A stretch of DNA of 64,000 nucleotides, from the NCBI RefSeq assembly GCF_000012865.1, contig NC_007503.1:2239001-2303000 (forward strand), given 5' to 3'. Shown here piece by piece: positions 55,325 through 63,457 of the stretch (its first letter is position 1; each line of letters starts with the position of its first letter). The translations under genes and the position numbers were made by a program. The DNA is from Carboxydothermus hydrogenoformans Z-2901 (GTDB lineage: Bacteria > Bacillota > Z-2901 > Carboxydothermales > Carboxydothermaceae). The notes under the pieces were generated by a model. The model was given only the letters and a program-made list of their open reading frames with translations, had not been told where the DNA came from and ran no database searches.

Positions 55325-56233
55325 ATGAATTTATACCAGTTTGAACTTTTCTGTCAAATTGCTAAAGTAAGGAGTTTCACAAAAGCAGCGAAATTAATGC
55401 ACCTGACCCAGCCGGCCATTTCCGCTCAGGTGCAGGCAATGGAAAATTTTTATGGCACCAAATTATTTGAGCGCTCGGCCACCGGGGTAAAGCTTACCCC
55501 CGCCGGGGAGCTGGTTTATAAGTATGCCCAGCACTTTTTGGCCGAACACGAAAAGTTAGAAAGGGAGATAGACAATTTACTTGGCACCAATGCCCAGACC
55601 ATTGTCATTGGGGCCAGCTCCACTATCGGTAATTTTGCCCTTCCCTGCAACGTGTGGAGCTTTAAGGAAAAGTACCCGGAAGCCAATATTCGTATCGAAG
55701 TGGATAACTCAAAGAAGGTTATTGATATGGTAATGGAAGATAAGGTGGATTTTGGGCTGGCGGAAGGACCGGAGTTTACCCATCCCGATCTCGAAGTAAA
55801 AAAAGTCGGGGAAAGTCAGGTGGTAATAATCACCTCCCCCGAACTTCCCCTGGCCCGGCAAGATTCCATTACCGTTGAGGAATTAAAAAAGCTTCCTTTG
55901 ATCATGCGGGAACCGGGTTCTTCGGTGCGGGAAGTGTTTTTTGACGCAATAAAAAAAGCCGGGGTCCCGGCCAAGGAGTTAAATATTGTTTTGGAACTGG
56001 GAAGCTTTCAAGGAGTTTTGGAAGCGGTAAAAAAAGGACACGGGGTATCAATTTCCTGTTTGGAAGCGATTAAAAAAGAGTTCCACCGCAAAGAACTCCA
56101 CTACCTTACTTTAAAAGATATGGAACTTACCATGCCGTTTTTGCTGGTTTACCGCAAAGACCGCGCCTTTAGCCCGCTGGCAAAAAGGTTTTTAAGGTTT
56201 ATTATTGGGCCTGCCGCTTTAGAATTTTGTTAA
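55325..56233 (+). CDS. LysR-family regulator (CysL-like)
   Basis: 302 residues. The N-terminal helix-turn-helix is QIAKVRSFTKAAKLMHLTQP then AISAQVQAMENFYGTKLFER. The effector domain follows (TIVIGASSTIGNFALPCNVW). ATG 55325 has GGGGGAAG upstream; a GTG at 55307 is less likely. It is divergent from the Mo operon and convergent, overlapping by 4 bases, with the sulfur-uptake operon, so it is well placed to control either one. Confidence 0.93.
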   Translation: MNLYQFELFCQIAKVRSFTKAAKLMHLTQPAISAQVQAMENFYGTKLFERSATGVKLTPAGELVYKYAQHFLAEHEKLEREIDNLLGTNAQTIVIGASSTIGNFALPCNVWSFKEKYPEANIRIEVDNSKKVIDMVMEDKVDFGLAEGPEFTHPDLEVKKVGESQVVIITSPELPLARQDSITVEELKKLPLIMREPGSSVREVFFDAIKKAGVPAKELNIVLELGSFQGVLEAVKKGHGVSISCLEAIKKEFHRKELHYLTLKDMELTMPFLLVYRKDRAFSPLAKRFLRFIIGPAALEFC

Positions 56234-56733
56234 AGGATATATTTTTTTAAAAACAAGATTCCAAGATACGTACCGATAATCAGAGAACCACCAAAAATCC
56301 AGCCATGCAGCGAAAAAGAAGCGATTCCTCCTACCAGGTTGCCAATATTACAGCCAAGGGCCAGCCTTGCCCCAAATCCCATTAATATACCGCCAAAGAT
56401 CCCCAGGAAAAATTTTCCCGGGGACTTTATTTTTTTAGGTCTAAATTCGTTGTGCCACAGAGCAGCAAATAATCCTCCTAAAATAGTCCCTACCACCAGG
56501 AGATTTTCCTGGGAAAACAAAGTGGTTTTAAAAAAGGCCTCGGGATAAACTTCCTGGTAATACGCCCACTTTTCCGGATGCATGCCCAAAACTTTCAACC
56601 ACCAGGTACCCCAGTCGGTAAGGATGTGGGTAACAACCCAGGGCTTACCCCAGGTTAATAGAAGCAAGATATTCAAAATTCCGAGGACTATGCCGCCCTT
56701 TATCTCCGACCAGCCAAGATCAACTTTTTTCAC
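56230..56733 (-). CDS. YeeE/YedE-type sulfur transporter, half 2
   Basis: 167 residues, membrane protein with ILNILLLLTWGKPWVVTHIL and IFGGILMGFGARLALGCNIG then NLVGGIASFSLHG. The GCN motif matches the third conserved cysteine of YeeE-type thiosulfate transporters (TsuA). The other half is encoded two genes upstream (56961-57554), with a TusA-like gene between them. So the transporter is split into two chains. Substrate is inferred. Confidence 0.85.
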   Translation of the reverse strand: MKKVDLGWSEIKGGIVLGILNILLLLTWGKPWVVTHILTDWGTWWLKVLGMHPEKWAYYQEVYPEAFFKTTLFSQENLLVVGTILGGLFAALWHNEFRPKKIKSPGKFFLGIFGGILMGFGARLALGCNIGNLVGGIASFSLHGWIFGGSLIIGTYLGILFLKKYIL

Positions 56734-56738
56734 TTTTT

Positions 56739-56960
56739 CTACCCCTTAATAACGCTGACTTCCCAAATTCCCGGAGAAATTTCTTCTAAATCGTACTCGT
56801 ACTTTAACCTTACCGCCAGATCAACGATATTGCGCACCGAACGGCTAAAATCGGTAATAACGGTAATCTTATCCCCCGGTTGCAGTTTTTTTAATTCTTC
56901 CTGCACCCGCCAGAGGGGAACCGGGCAAACTTCGCCGGTTAAATCTATTTTTATTTCCAT
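56739..56960 (-). CDS. TusA/YeeD-like sulfur carrier
   Basis: 73 residues: IKIDLTGEVCPVPLWRVQEE carries the CPxP motif with Cys12, and the rest (KKLQPGDKITVITDFSRSVR) is the TusA fold. In YeeE-YeeD systems the YeeD cysteine processes the incoming thiosulfate. It sits between the two transporter halves, with 5-base and 0-base gaps, so the three are an operon. Confidence 0.92.
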   Translation of the reverse strand: MEIKIDLTGEVCPVPLWRVQEELKKLQPGDKITVITDFSRSVRNIVDLAVRLKYEYDLEEISPGIWEVSVIKG

Positions 56961-57554
56961 TTACATTTCCTCCCGTAAGGCTTTAAGTAAAAGGAAAAAT
57001 ATTATTGCATAAATAATAAGTGTCGGGAACCAGCCGATAATGCCGGGCAGCCAGAATTTTTGCGAGGATATTAATATATCCTTCCAGTACCCGTAACCAA
57101 ACGCCCCAAGAACCGAACCAATTACTATTCCCAGTAATACTCCCCAGTAGTGGAAAAATCCCTCTCCCACCCGTACCAAAGTGCTAATCACACAGCCACC
57201 GGCTAAGACCATGCCGGCGCCAAAAATAATGCCGCCAATCACCAGATGCCAGCCCACCGGATTTATTTTCCCGGGAGGTACGTTCCCCTGTAAGACTGCC
57301 AAAAACTGAACGACAAAAAAGCCGGCAGCCGAAACAGCAATTAACACCGTAACTCCCCGGCTCATGGCTTTATCCCGAAACATAATTAAATCCCGAAAGG
57401 CCGAAGCAAAGCAAAAGCGGGAGCGGCTAACGGCATAACCAAAGCCAATGCCGAGAGCAAAGACAGCCGCCCGGGTAAAATTTTGATTTGCAAGAAAATA
57501 CAGTGGAACTATCAAGAAAAAAAATAATAAGCCGTAAGCTACCTTTCTTTGCAC
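56961..57554 (-). CDS. YeeE/YedE-type sulfur transporter, half 1
   Basis: 197 residues, membrane protein. SRSRFCFASAFRDLIMFRDK and GMVLAGGCVISTLVRVGEGF hold the other two conserved cysteines of the YeeE family. The C-terminal helix (TLIIYAIIFFLLLKALREEM) ends the half. First gene of the uptake operon. A pair of chains replaces the usual single polypeptide. Confidence 0.87.
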   Translation of the reverse strand: MQRKVAYGLLFFFLIVPLYFLANQNFTRAAVFALGIGFGYAVSRSRFCFASAFRDLIMFRDKAMSRGVTVLIAVSAAGFFVVQFLAVLQGNVPPGKINPVGWHLVIGGIIFGAGMVLAGGCVISTLVRVGEGFFHYWGVLLGIVIGSVLGAFGYGYWKDILISSQKFWLPGIIGWFPTLIIYAIIFFLLLKALREEM

Positions 57555-57655
57555 CTTTTATCACCTAAGTACATTATATCTTATCCGCTAAATTTTTGCT
57601 TTAAAAAAGTTTTTCCAGAAAATAAAACGCCCAGGAGCGTCGTAATGCCGGCTAA

Positions 57656-57690
57656 ATTTAAAGCGGGCCAAAGCCCGCTTTAAATCTTTT
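57656..57690. terminator. Hairpin terminator between pgm-type and yeeE-type genes
   Basis: TTTAAAGCGGGC and GCCCGCTTTAAA pair (57657-57683) with TCTTTTTT on the plus side; strand of action uncertain. Confidence 0.55.
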
Positions 57691-57713
57691 TTAACCTCCC
57701 TGAAAATGGATGC

Positions 57714-59090
57714 TCACAGAACCGTCCCTAAAACCACCATTTTTATTTCGTTTAAGAGGAGGTCTAATTTTTCTTCGCTTTCAGCTTCGCCGTAGATTCT
57801 AAAGACCGGCTCGGTACCGGAAGCCCGGACCAGAACAAAGCTTCCGCTCGCAAGTTCCCACTTCATTCCATCAACGCGGCTTTCCCGAAGTACTTTTTCT
57901 CCGGCAATTTCTGTTAGTTTTAATGAAGACAGCCGCTTTAAGATTTCTTCTTTTTGTTCGGGGGTTGTTCTGTAATCGTCCCGGCGAGTATAGGACCGGC
58001 CGTAGCGGGTATAAACATCTTCTAAAACTTCAGTTAAAGGCTTTTTAAAGAATTCCCGGATTTTTACCGCCAGTAAATCGGCCAAAATCCCGTCTTTTTC
58101 CGGCACATGTCCGGCAATGGATAATCCTCCCGATTCTTCGCCGCCTAACACCGCTCCTTCCCTCAGGGCTTTACCGATGTACTTAAAGCCAACGGGCGTT
58201 TCAATTACGTTAAAACCATTGGCCCGGGCCATTTTATCTAAAAGGTGGGTGGTAGGAACGGTCCGGGCTACATCTCCTCCCCTGCCGCTTTCAATCAGGT
58301 AATGGTAAGTAAGGATTAAAACTTCGTTAGCAGTAAAAAGCCGCTCACCTTCGACAATTCCAAAGCGGTCGGCATCACCATCTAAAGCAAGGCCCAGGTC
58401 GGCCTTTTTATTTTTTATTGCTTCGACAAGAGGTTTTAGTTCTTTTTGTTTGGGTTCGGGCATGCTCCCGCCAAAAAGGGGATCCCGGTAGTTTCTAATA
58501 GTACTTACGGTATAACCGAAGTCCGTTAAAACTTTTTCCAGATACCCCTGTCCCGCTCCGTACATCGGGTCCACGACTACCGTACCCTGTCCGTAGTTTA
58601 GACCGGTAAGCTTTTTTAGGTGGTCAACGTAGGCACTCTCTAAATTTAACGTTAATTTTTTCCCCTTTTCCTTTAAAGAAGGAACTGCCCCGGCATTTAT
58701 GAGCTGCTCCAGGCGATCGGTTATATCAGGTAACGCCGGTCCTGCGTAATCGGGGATGAATTTAAAGCCGTTGTACTCCGGCGGGTTATGGCTGGCAGTT
58801 AGCATTACCCCGCCTATGGCCTTAAGTTTGTTTATTGCAAAAGCCACGTAAGGTGTCGGCACAAACTTCTCCGGAAGGTAAACATCAAAGCCGCTTTTTA
58901 AAAGAATTTCCGCTACCGTCTCAGCAAAATGCTCCGATAAAAAGCGGCAGTCATAACCCACTACTACCGCTCCAGCTCGATATTTCTCCTGTAAATAAGC
59001 GGCTAATCCCAGGGTTACCTTTTCTAAACTGGCAAAGGTAAAATCTTTAGCAATAATGCCCCTCCACCCATCGGTACCAAATTTAATCAC
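57714..59090 (-). CDS. Phosphoglucomutase/phosphomannomutase family protein
   Basis: 458 residues. The alpha-D-phosphohexomutase layout is complete: MIKFGTDGWRGIIAKDF, the phosphoserine loop VMLTASHNPPEYNGFKFI, Mg-binding GLALDGDADRFGIVE, sugar-binding GGEESGGLSIAGHV, and phosphate-binding VRASGTEPVFRIYGEAE. It supplies glucose-1-phosphate for the galU product nearby. The last codons run into an AGAACCGTCCCTAAA repeat word. Confidence 0.95.
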   Translation of the reverse strand: MIKFGTDGWRGIIAKDFTFASLEKVTLGLAAYLQEKYRAGAVVVGYDCRFLSEHFAETVAEILLKSGFDVYLPEKFVPTPYVAFAINKLKAIGGVMLTASHNPPEYNGFKFIPDYAGPALPDITDRLEQLINAGAVPSLKEKGKKLTLNLESAYVDHLKKLTGLNYGQGTVVVDPMYGAGQGYLEKVLTDFGYTVSTIRNYRDPLFGGSMPEPKQKELKPLVEAIKNKKADLGLALDGDADRFGIVEGERLFTANEVLILTYHYLIESGRGGDVARTVPTTHLLDKMARANGFNVIETPVGFKYIGKALREGAVLGGEESGGLSIAGHVPEKDGILADLLAVKIREFFKKPLTEVLEDVYTRYGRSYTRRDDYRTTPEQKEEILKRLSSLKLTEIAGEKVLRESRVDGMKWELASGSFVLVRASGTEPVFRIYGEAESEEKLDLLLNEIKMVVLGTVL

Positions 59091-59092
59091 TC

Positions 59093-59830
59093 TTATCCCC
59101 CTTTTCTCCTTGGTTTTTTATCGGTAATATCCACCGTCATGGTAAGCTTATCGTGTTTTAAGTCAATATAAACCTGGCCATTAGCATCGATTTGAGCATA
59201 GGCGACATCTTTAATATCGTTTATCCCCTGTTCTTTTAAGTAATGAAAAAACCATTGTTTGGATATTCCATGCTGTTCAAAATTTTGTTCAATTAGTTCT
59301 CCGTCAACCACCAGTTCTGCCGGAATTCCTTCGTATGGCGGATCTAAGCCCAGGTCTTCGGGGGTTAGCGGGCGCTTGGGAGATTTAAGCAATACCGAAA
59401 GCTCTCCGTTGGGTTCCGCAATGGCAAACTCCACGTCAGCAATGTTAAAAGCACCCTTTTCCCGCAGTTGCATCATTAAATCGTCCATCGTATACCGCAT
59501 TAATTTCATGTTATGTTCCAATATTTTTCCGTTGTGAACGACAATAGTCGGCTCGTCCTGTAAAAGTTTTCTAATATTCCGGTTTTTTAAGCTTGCCCAC
59601 TGGACAAAAATCGTCAGCGCCCCAAAGGCTACCATTCCTGTCAGGTAATGAATCACGTTGGTGCGCAAATCCACCGCCACATTGGCAGCAATCGAGCCAA
59701 TGACAATGCCGTTTATATAATCGGAAATGGTAAGCTGCCCCAGCTGGGATTTCCCAATTAATTTGGTAATTACCAGCACTGCTATAAAAGCTGCAATTGA
59801 CCGAAGGATTACTTCTGTTAAGTCGTGCAC
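59093..59830 (-). CDS. DUF421 membrane protein (YetF/YrbG-like)
   Basis: 245 residues. Three N-terminal membrane helices (AFIAVLVITKLIGKSQLGQL then ISDYINGIVIGSIAANVAVD) and two cytoplasmic beta domains with LLQDEPTIVVHNGKILEHNM, MQLREKGAFNIADVEFAIAE and PNGELSVLLKSPKRPLTPED. Found in many spore-formers; role unknown. It is two bases upstream of the phosphohexomutase gene in the same operon. Confidence 0.9.
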   Translation of the reverse strand: MHDLTEVILRSIAAFIAVLVITKLIGKSQLGQLTISDYINGIVIGSIAANVAVDLRTNVIHYLTGMVAFGALTIFVQWASLKNRNIRKLLQDEPTIVVHNGKILEHNMKLMRYTMDDLMMQLREKGAFNIADVEFAIAEPNGELSVLLKSPKRPLTPEDLGLDPPYEGIPAELVVDGELIEQNFEQHGISKQWFFHYLKEQGINDIKDVAYAQIDANGQVYIDLKHDKLTMTVDITDKKPRRKGG

Positions 59831-59855
59831 AGGAACACCTCCACCCCTATTTTGA

Positions 59856-59884
59856 AAAAAACCGACGGATTTTATTCCGTCGGT
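59856..59884 (-). terminator. galU terminator
   Basis: CCGACGGA (59863-59870) pairs with TCCGTCGG (59877-59884); a run of T's on the minus strand (59856-59862). Confidence 0.8.
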
Positions 59885-59932
59885 TGCATAATTTTTGCAT
59901 TAACGGGATAGCCTTACAGTAGAGGTGATCCT

Positions 59933-60034
59933 ATGGATGAACGGGAAAGGGCCCCATTACTAAAGGGAAGCTTTTACGGGGTGGTTTTAAGTCTTCCCTT
60001 CTGGTGGTTATTATTTTATCTCCTTTTCCACTAA
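59933..60034 (+). CDS. 33-residue membrane peptide, unknown
   Basis: [20 protein letters not shown] followed by [13 protein letters not shown] is a charged head and one hydrophobic helix. AGAGGTGATC stands 6 bases before the ATG, one of the best ribosome-binding sites in the window. It is on the plus strand, between minus-strand genes, and its end overlaps the galU stop by 24 bases. No family recognised. It is small, so coding status is uncertain. Confidence 0.45.
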   Translation: MDERERAPLLKGSFYGVVLSLPFWWLLFYLLFH

Positions 60035-60886
60035 TTCTTTTAAGTAAGCTTTAAAACCTTGAGCCAGCTCCTCCCGGTCCAGGGCAAACTCGACAGTTGC
60101 TTTCAAAAAGCCCAGTTTATCGCCCACATCGTAACGCAATCCTTCATAAACATAGCCGTATATAGGTTTCACCTGACAGAGCATTCTTAGAGCATCGGTC
60201 AACTGTATTTCGCCGCCGGCTCCGGGGGGAGTTTTTTCCAGGAACTCAAAAATTTCCGGTTCAATTATGTAGCGCCCCATTACCGCCAGGTTCGAGGGCG
60301 CTTCTTCCGGCTTTGGCTTTTCTACCAGGTCATACACCCGGTACAAACGCTCTCCGACCTCCTCGGCCTTTATAATTCCGTACTTGCTTACTTCCCGGGG
60401 CTCCACGGCCTGTACCGCTACGATACTCGCTTCCACTTTTTCGTATAAGTCGATCATCTGCTTTAAGACCGGAGTCCTGGCCTTCATTAAGTCATCCCCG
60501 AGTAAAACAGCAAACGGTTCATTGCCGATAAATTTCCGGGCGCAGTAAATAGCATGGCCAAGACCTAAAGGCTCTTTTTGCCGCACGTAATGGATGTCCA
60601 CCATATTTCCGATGGAACGGACTATTTCTAAAAGGTCTTCCTTTCCTCTTTTTTCCAGATACATTTCCAATTCCGGCGACTTGTCAAAATGGTCTTCAAT
60701 AGCCCGTTTGTTTTTACCGGTAACGATTAAAATGTCCTCTATCCCCGACGCCACCGCTTCTTCCACGATGTACTGAATCGTTGGTTTATCTACAATAGGA
60801 AGCATTTCCTTGGGCTGAGCTTTAGTTGCCGGCAAAAACCTAACTCCAAGTCCCGCTGCAGGAATAATGGCTTTTTTAATTTTCAT
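60011..60886 (-). CDS. galU: UTP-glucose-1-phosphate uridylyltransferase
   Basis: 291 residues. Makes UDP-glucose for glycans. Signatures: [20 protein letters not shown] then [30 protein letters not shown] with metal aspartates, and [20 protein letters not shown]. Full length. Transcribed after G1P dehydrogenase (65-base gap) and ended by the terminator at 59856. Confidence 0.96.
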   Translation of the reverse strand: MKIKKAIIPAAGLGVRFLPATKAQPKEMLPIVDKPTIQYIVEEAVASGIEDILIVTGKNKRAIEDHFDKSPELEMYLEKRGKEDLLEIVRSIGNMVDIHYVRQKEPLGLGHAIYCARKFIGNEPFAVLLGDDLMKARTPVLKQMIDLYEKVEASIVAVQAVEPREVSKYGIIKAEEVGERLYRVYDLVEKPKPEEAPSNLAVMGRYIIEPEIFEFLEKTPPGAGGEIQLTDALRMLCQVKPIYGYVYEGLRYDVGDKLGFLKATVEFALDREELAQGFKAYLKELVEKEIK

Positions 60887-60951
60887 GTCCCTTACCCCCC
60901 TCGTGAAATTTTTAAACCCTCCACTTTTCTTATTATAATAAAATTACCTTA

Positions 60952-62001
60952 TTATGGCAAATTACCATAGACTTCATCGTAAATTTCTGCCGCTTTTTGC
61001 ACAACATCTTCGTTTAAAACGGTGTAACGCTCCGGTCGCATAGAGGGGGCAAGGTAAACCGCTTCTAAAAATTGCTGTTTGTTAAGGCCGATACTTTGCG
61101 GATTTTCCCATAACCCGAATTTTCGATAAAAGTTTAAAAGTTCTTTGAAGTTTTTCCCCTGCAGGGCAGCGGTAAACAACGCCGCCACCCCTACCTGCTC
61201 ACCGTGAAGGGCCGGACGGTCAAAAAGTTTATCTAAAGCATGGCTGATTAAATGTTCGGCTCCGCTCGCCGGCCGGCTGTTTCCGGCAATCGCCATCGCA
61301 ATCCCGGATAAAACCAAACCTTCCGCTAAAAGCTTTAAAAATTCCGGTGCTAAAAGGTTATCTCCCGAATAATTTAAAATCGATGAAGCCGCTTTTTCCG
61401 AAAGCATGTAAGCAAAACCATCCATTTTATCTTTACCCTTTTGACAGGCCAGCTCCCAGTCGTTTAAGGCAGTTATATTCGAGATTAAGTCCCCGATCCC
61501 CGCTTTTAATAGCTTCACCGGAGAGTTTTTAATGACCTGCAAATCAATCAATACCCCAACCGGCATGTTAACTCCAATACTGCGGAGCTTTTCTCCATCC
61601 CGGATTACCGCCACCGGGCTTACCACCCCGTCATTAGCTAAGGTCGTGGGAAAAGTGATAAGGGGTAACAACTTTTCCGTTGCCACCACTTTTGCCACAT
61701 CGATAACCCGTCCACCCCCTACAGCTACCAGCAAATCGGGGTTCACCGTATTTATTTTTTCCTTTAAGTTACTAATTTCCTGTAAAGAGTTATCCCCTAC
61801 CTGGTAAAAATTATATCTTTCCGCCTCAAAGCCCCGGGAAACTTCTTCCGCAATCCCCCAGGTATTTGCTCCCCCAGTTATAAAGAGAGGGTTTTCAAAA
61901 TAAAAGTTACTTTCCCGGATAACGTTTTTTAAATGATAACGGAGGTTTTCCTCGATACGGATAAAAAGCGGTAAACTTATAAACCGGTTAAATAACGGCA
62001 T
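60952..62001 (-). CDS. sn-Glycerol-1-phosphate dehydrogenase (AraM/EgsA family)
   Basis: 349 residues. Reduces dihydroxyacetone phosphate to sn-glycerol-1-phosphate. NAD-binding LLVAVGGGRVIDVAKVVATE, TTLANDGVVSPVAVIRDG and zinc-binding residues in SGAEHLISHALDKL and ALHGEQVGVAALFTA. This enantiomer is typical of archaeal lipids, and in bacteria is used for unusual polymers. It is 11 bases downstream of a nucleotidyltransferase that could activate the product. Confidence 0.92.
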   Translation of the reverse strand: MPLFNRFISLPLFIRIEENLRYHLKNVIRESNFYFENPLFITGGANTWGIAEEVSRGFEAERYNFYQVGDNSLQEISNLKEKINTVNPDLLVAVGGGRVIDVAKVVATEKLLPLITFPTTLANDGVVSPVAVIRDGEKLRSIGVNMPVGVLIDLQVIKNSPVKLLKAGIGDLISNITALNDWELACQKGKDKMDGFAYMLSEKAASSILNYSGDNLLAPEFLKLLAEGLVLSGIAMAIAGNSRPASGAEHLISHALDKLFDRPALHGEQVGVAALFTAALQGKNFKELLNFYRKFGLWENPQSIGLNKQQFLEAVYLAPSMRPERYTVLNEDVVQKAAEIYDEVYGNLP

Positions 62002-62012
62002 AAAAATCCCTC

Positions 62013-62729
62013 TTACCAGTTGATTTTTTGAGCTATTTCCCGGGCATATTCTAAATCTTTAAAATCATCAATTTCCGTCCATAAATAACCCCGGGTAGAT
62101 ACCGGGCGAATTTTCAGCTCCGGTAAAAGAGTATTTAAGGCAGTTTCGTACCAGCCGTTTACTTCCCCGGCCTCCACCATTTCCCAGCAGCGATTAATTA
62201 CCTTTCGAGCTATATCCCGGCTAAACCTTAAAATTCCTATATATTCTCCCTGCGCTTCGCGGGGATTTACCTTTTTGCTGATATGGGTTATAAAGCCATC
62301 TTCAATAACTACTTTCATATCTTCTTCATCTAACGGGTTAACGTCATCTACCACCAGTACATCGGGATAATTTTCTGAAAAAAGCTCATCCAATATTTGC
62401 GGAGCAAAAACTACATCGGAATTAAAAAGGATAAAACCGTCGGATAAGTGATCTTTTAACAGAGCCACCGAATACACGTTATTTTTGGTATTGTACTCAG
62501 GGTTTTCAATAAGCTTTACCCCGGGCGGCAGTACTTTTTTTAAAGCTTCAATCCGGTAACCCCCAACTACATAAATATCTTCCGCTTTAATTCCCCTTTT
62601 TAGCGCTTGCTCAATTTGTTTTTCAATTATGGTCTTGCCGTTTATCTCAATCATCGCTTTCGGCCGGTCGGAAGTTAAAGGATAAAGCCGACTTCCCACT
62701 CCAGCAGCCAAGATAACCAGTTTCACCAA
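62013..62729 (-). CDS. LicC-like nucleotidyltransferase
   Basis: 238 residues. The N-terminal KLVILAAGVGSRLYPLTSDR then PKAMIEINGKTIIEKQIEQA is the nucleotidyltransferase signature; FNSDVVFAP and WTEIDDFKDLEYAREI give the metal-binding acids. This is the phosphocholine/alditol-phosphate cytidylyltransferase type (LicC). With the adjacent G1P dehydrogenase the product may be CDP-glycerol of the archaeal stereochemistry, but the substrate cannot be read from sequence. It overlaps the WecG gene by 7 bases. Confidence 0.85.
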   Translation of the reverse strand: MVKLVILAAGVGSRLYPLTSDRPKAMIEINGKTIIEKQIEQALKRGIKAEDIYVVGGYRIEALKKVLPPGVKLIENPEYNTKNNVYSVALLKDHLSDGFILFNSDVVFAPQILDELFSENYPDVLVVDDVNPLDEEDMKVVIEDGFITHISKKVNPREAQGEYIGILRFSRDIARKVINRCWEMVEAGEVNGWYETALNTLLPELKIRPVSTRGYLWTEIDDFKDLEYAREIAQKINW

Positions 62730-63457
62730 TCTTTCCTCCCCCGCAACTTGTAATCAACCAGCACTTTCAGGGCAAATTTCGGTAAAACCATCATTCTTTT
62801 GTACCGCCAGGGCTCCTGGATTAACCGCCAGAGCCACTCCAGACCTGCTTTTTGCATGAATTTGGGAGCTCTTTTGGTAACCCCCGCCCAGACATCAAAG
62901 CTTCCGCCAATTCCCACTGCTACCATGGGCTCAGGGGATTTAGCAAGTAAATTTCTGATAAAAATTTCTTGTCTCGGAAATCCCATTCCAACCAAAACAA
63001 GTTCGGGATTGCCTTTAATTATTTGTTCGATTTTTTCCTCATCATTGGTAAAATAGCCGTTTTCAATACCCACAATTTCAACTGTATTGTTAAATTCCAG
63101 TAATTTAATTGCTGCTTTTTCCGCAACACCGGGCTTGGCGCCAATTAAATACACTTTCAAATTGTCTTTTTTTCGGATAACCCCTTCCACAAGCTCAATC
63201 CCCGGTACCCTCTCTTTAAACGATTGGCCTTTTATCTTCCCGGCTAAAACTATCCCCACCCCATCGGGCAGGATTAAGTCGGCGTTTAAAACTAATTGTT
63301 TTAAATCCGGATTATTTAAGGCTGCATAAATCATTTCCGGATTAATAGTGATGATATGGGCTTTCCTTCTTTCTTCTATTAATTTTATCACCTTATTTAC
63401 CGCTTCGTTTAAACTTAAGCTGGCAACCGGAAAATCATAAATTTTTATTACCGCCAT
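62723..63457 (-). CDS. WecG/TagA/CpsF-family glycosyltransferase
   Basis: 244 residues. Transfers ManNAc(A) to a GlcNAc-lipid carrier at the start of wall polymer assembly. INPEMIYAALNNPDLKQLVL, NADLILPDGVGIVLAGKIKG, ELVLVGMGFPRQEIFIRNLL and VAVGIGGSFDVWAGVTKRAP match the family, and RAPKFMQKAGLEWLWRLIQE the end. UDP-ManNAc would come from WecB at 37480. Overlaps the previous gene (DUF5693) by 23 bases. Confidence 0.94.
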   Translation of the reverse strand: MAVIKIYDFPVASLSLNEAVNKVIKLIEERRKAHIITINPEMIYAALNNPDLKQLVLNADLILPDGVGIVLAGKIKGQSFKERVPGIELVEGVIRKKDNLKVYLIGAKPGVAEKAAIKLLEFNNTVEIVGIENGYFTNDEEKIEQIIKGNPELVLVGMGFPRQEIFIRNLLAKSPEPMVAVGIGGSFDVWAGVTKRAPKFMQKAGLEWLWRLIQEPWRYKRMMVLPKFALKVLVDYKLRGRKDW

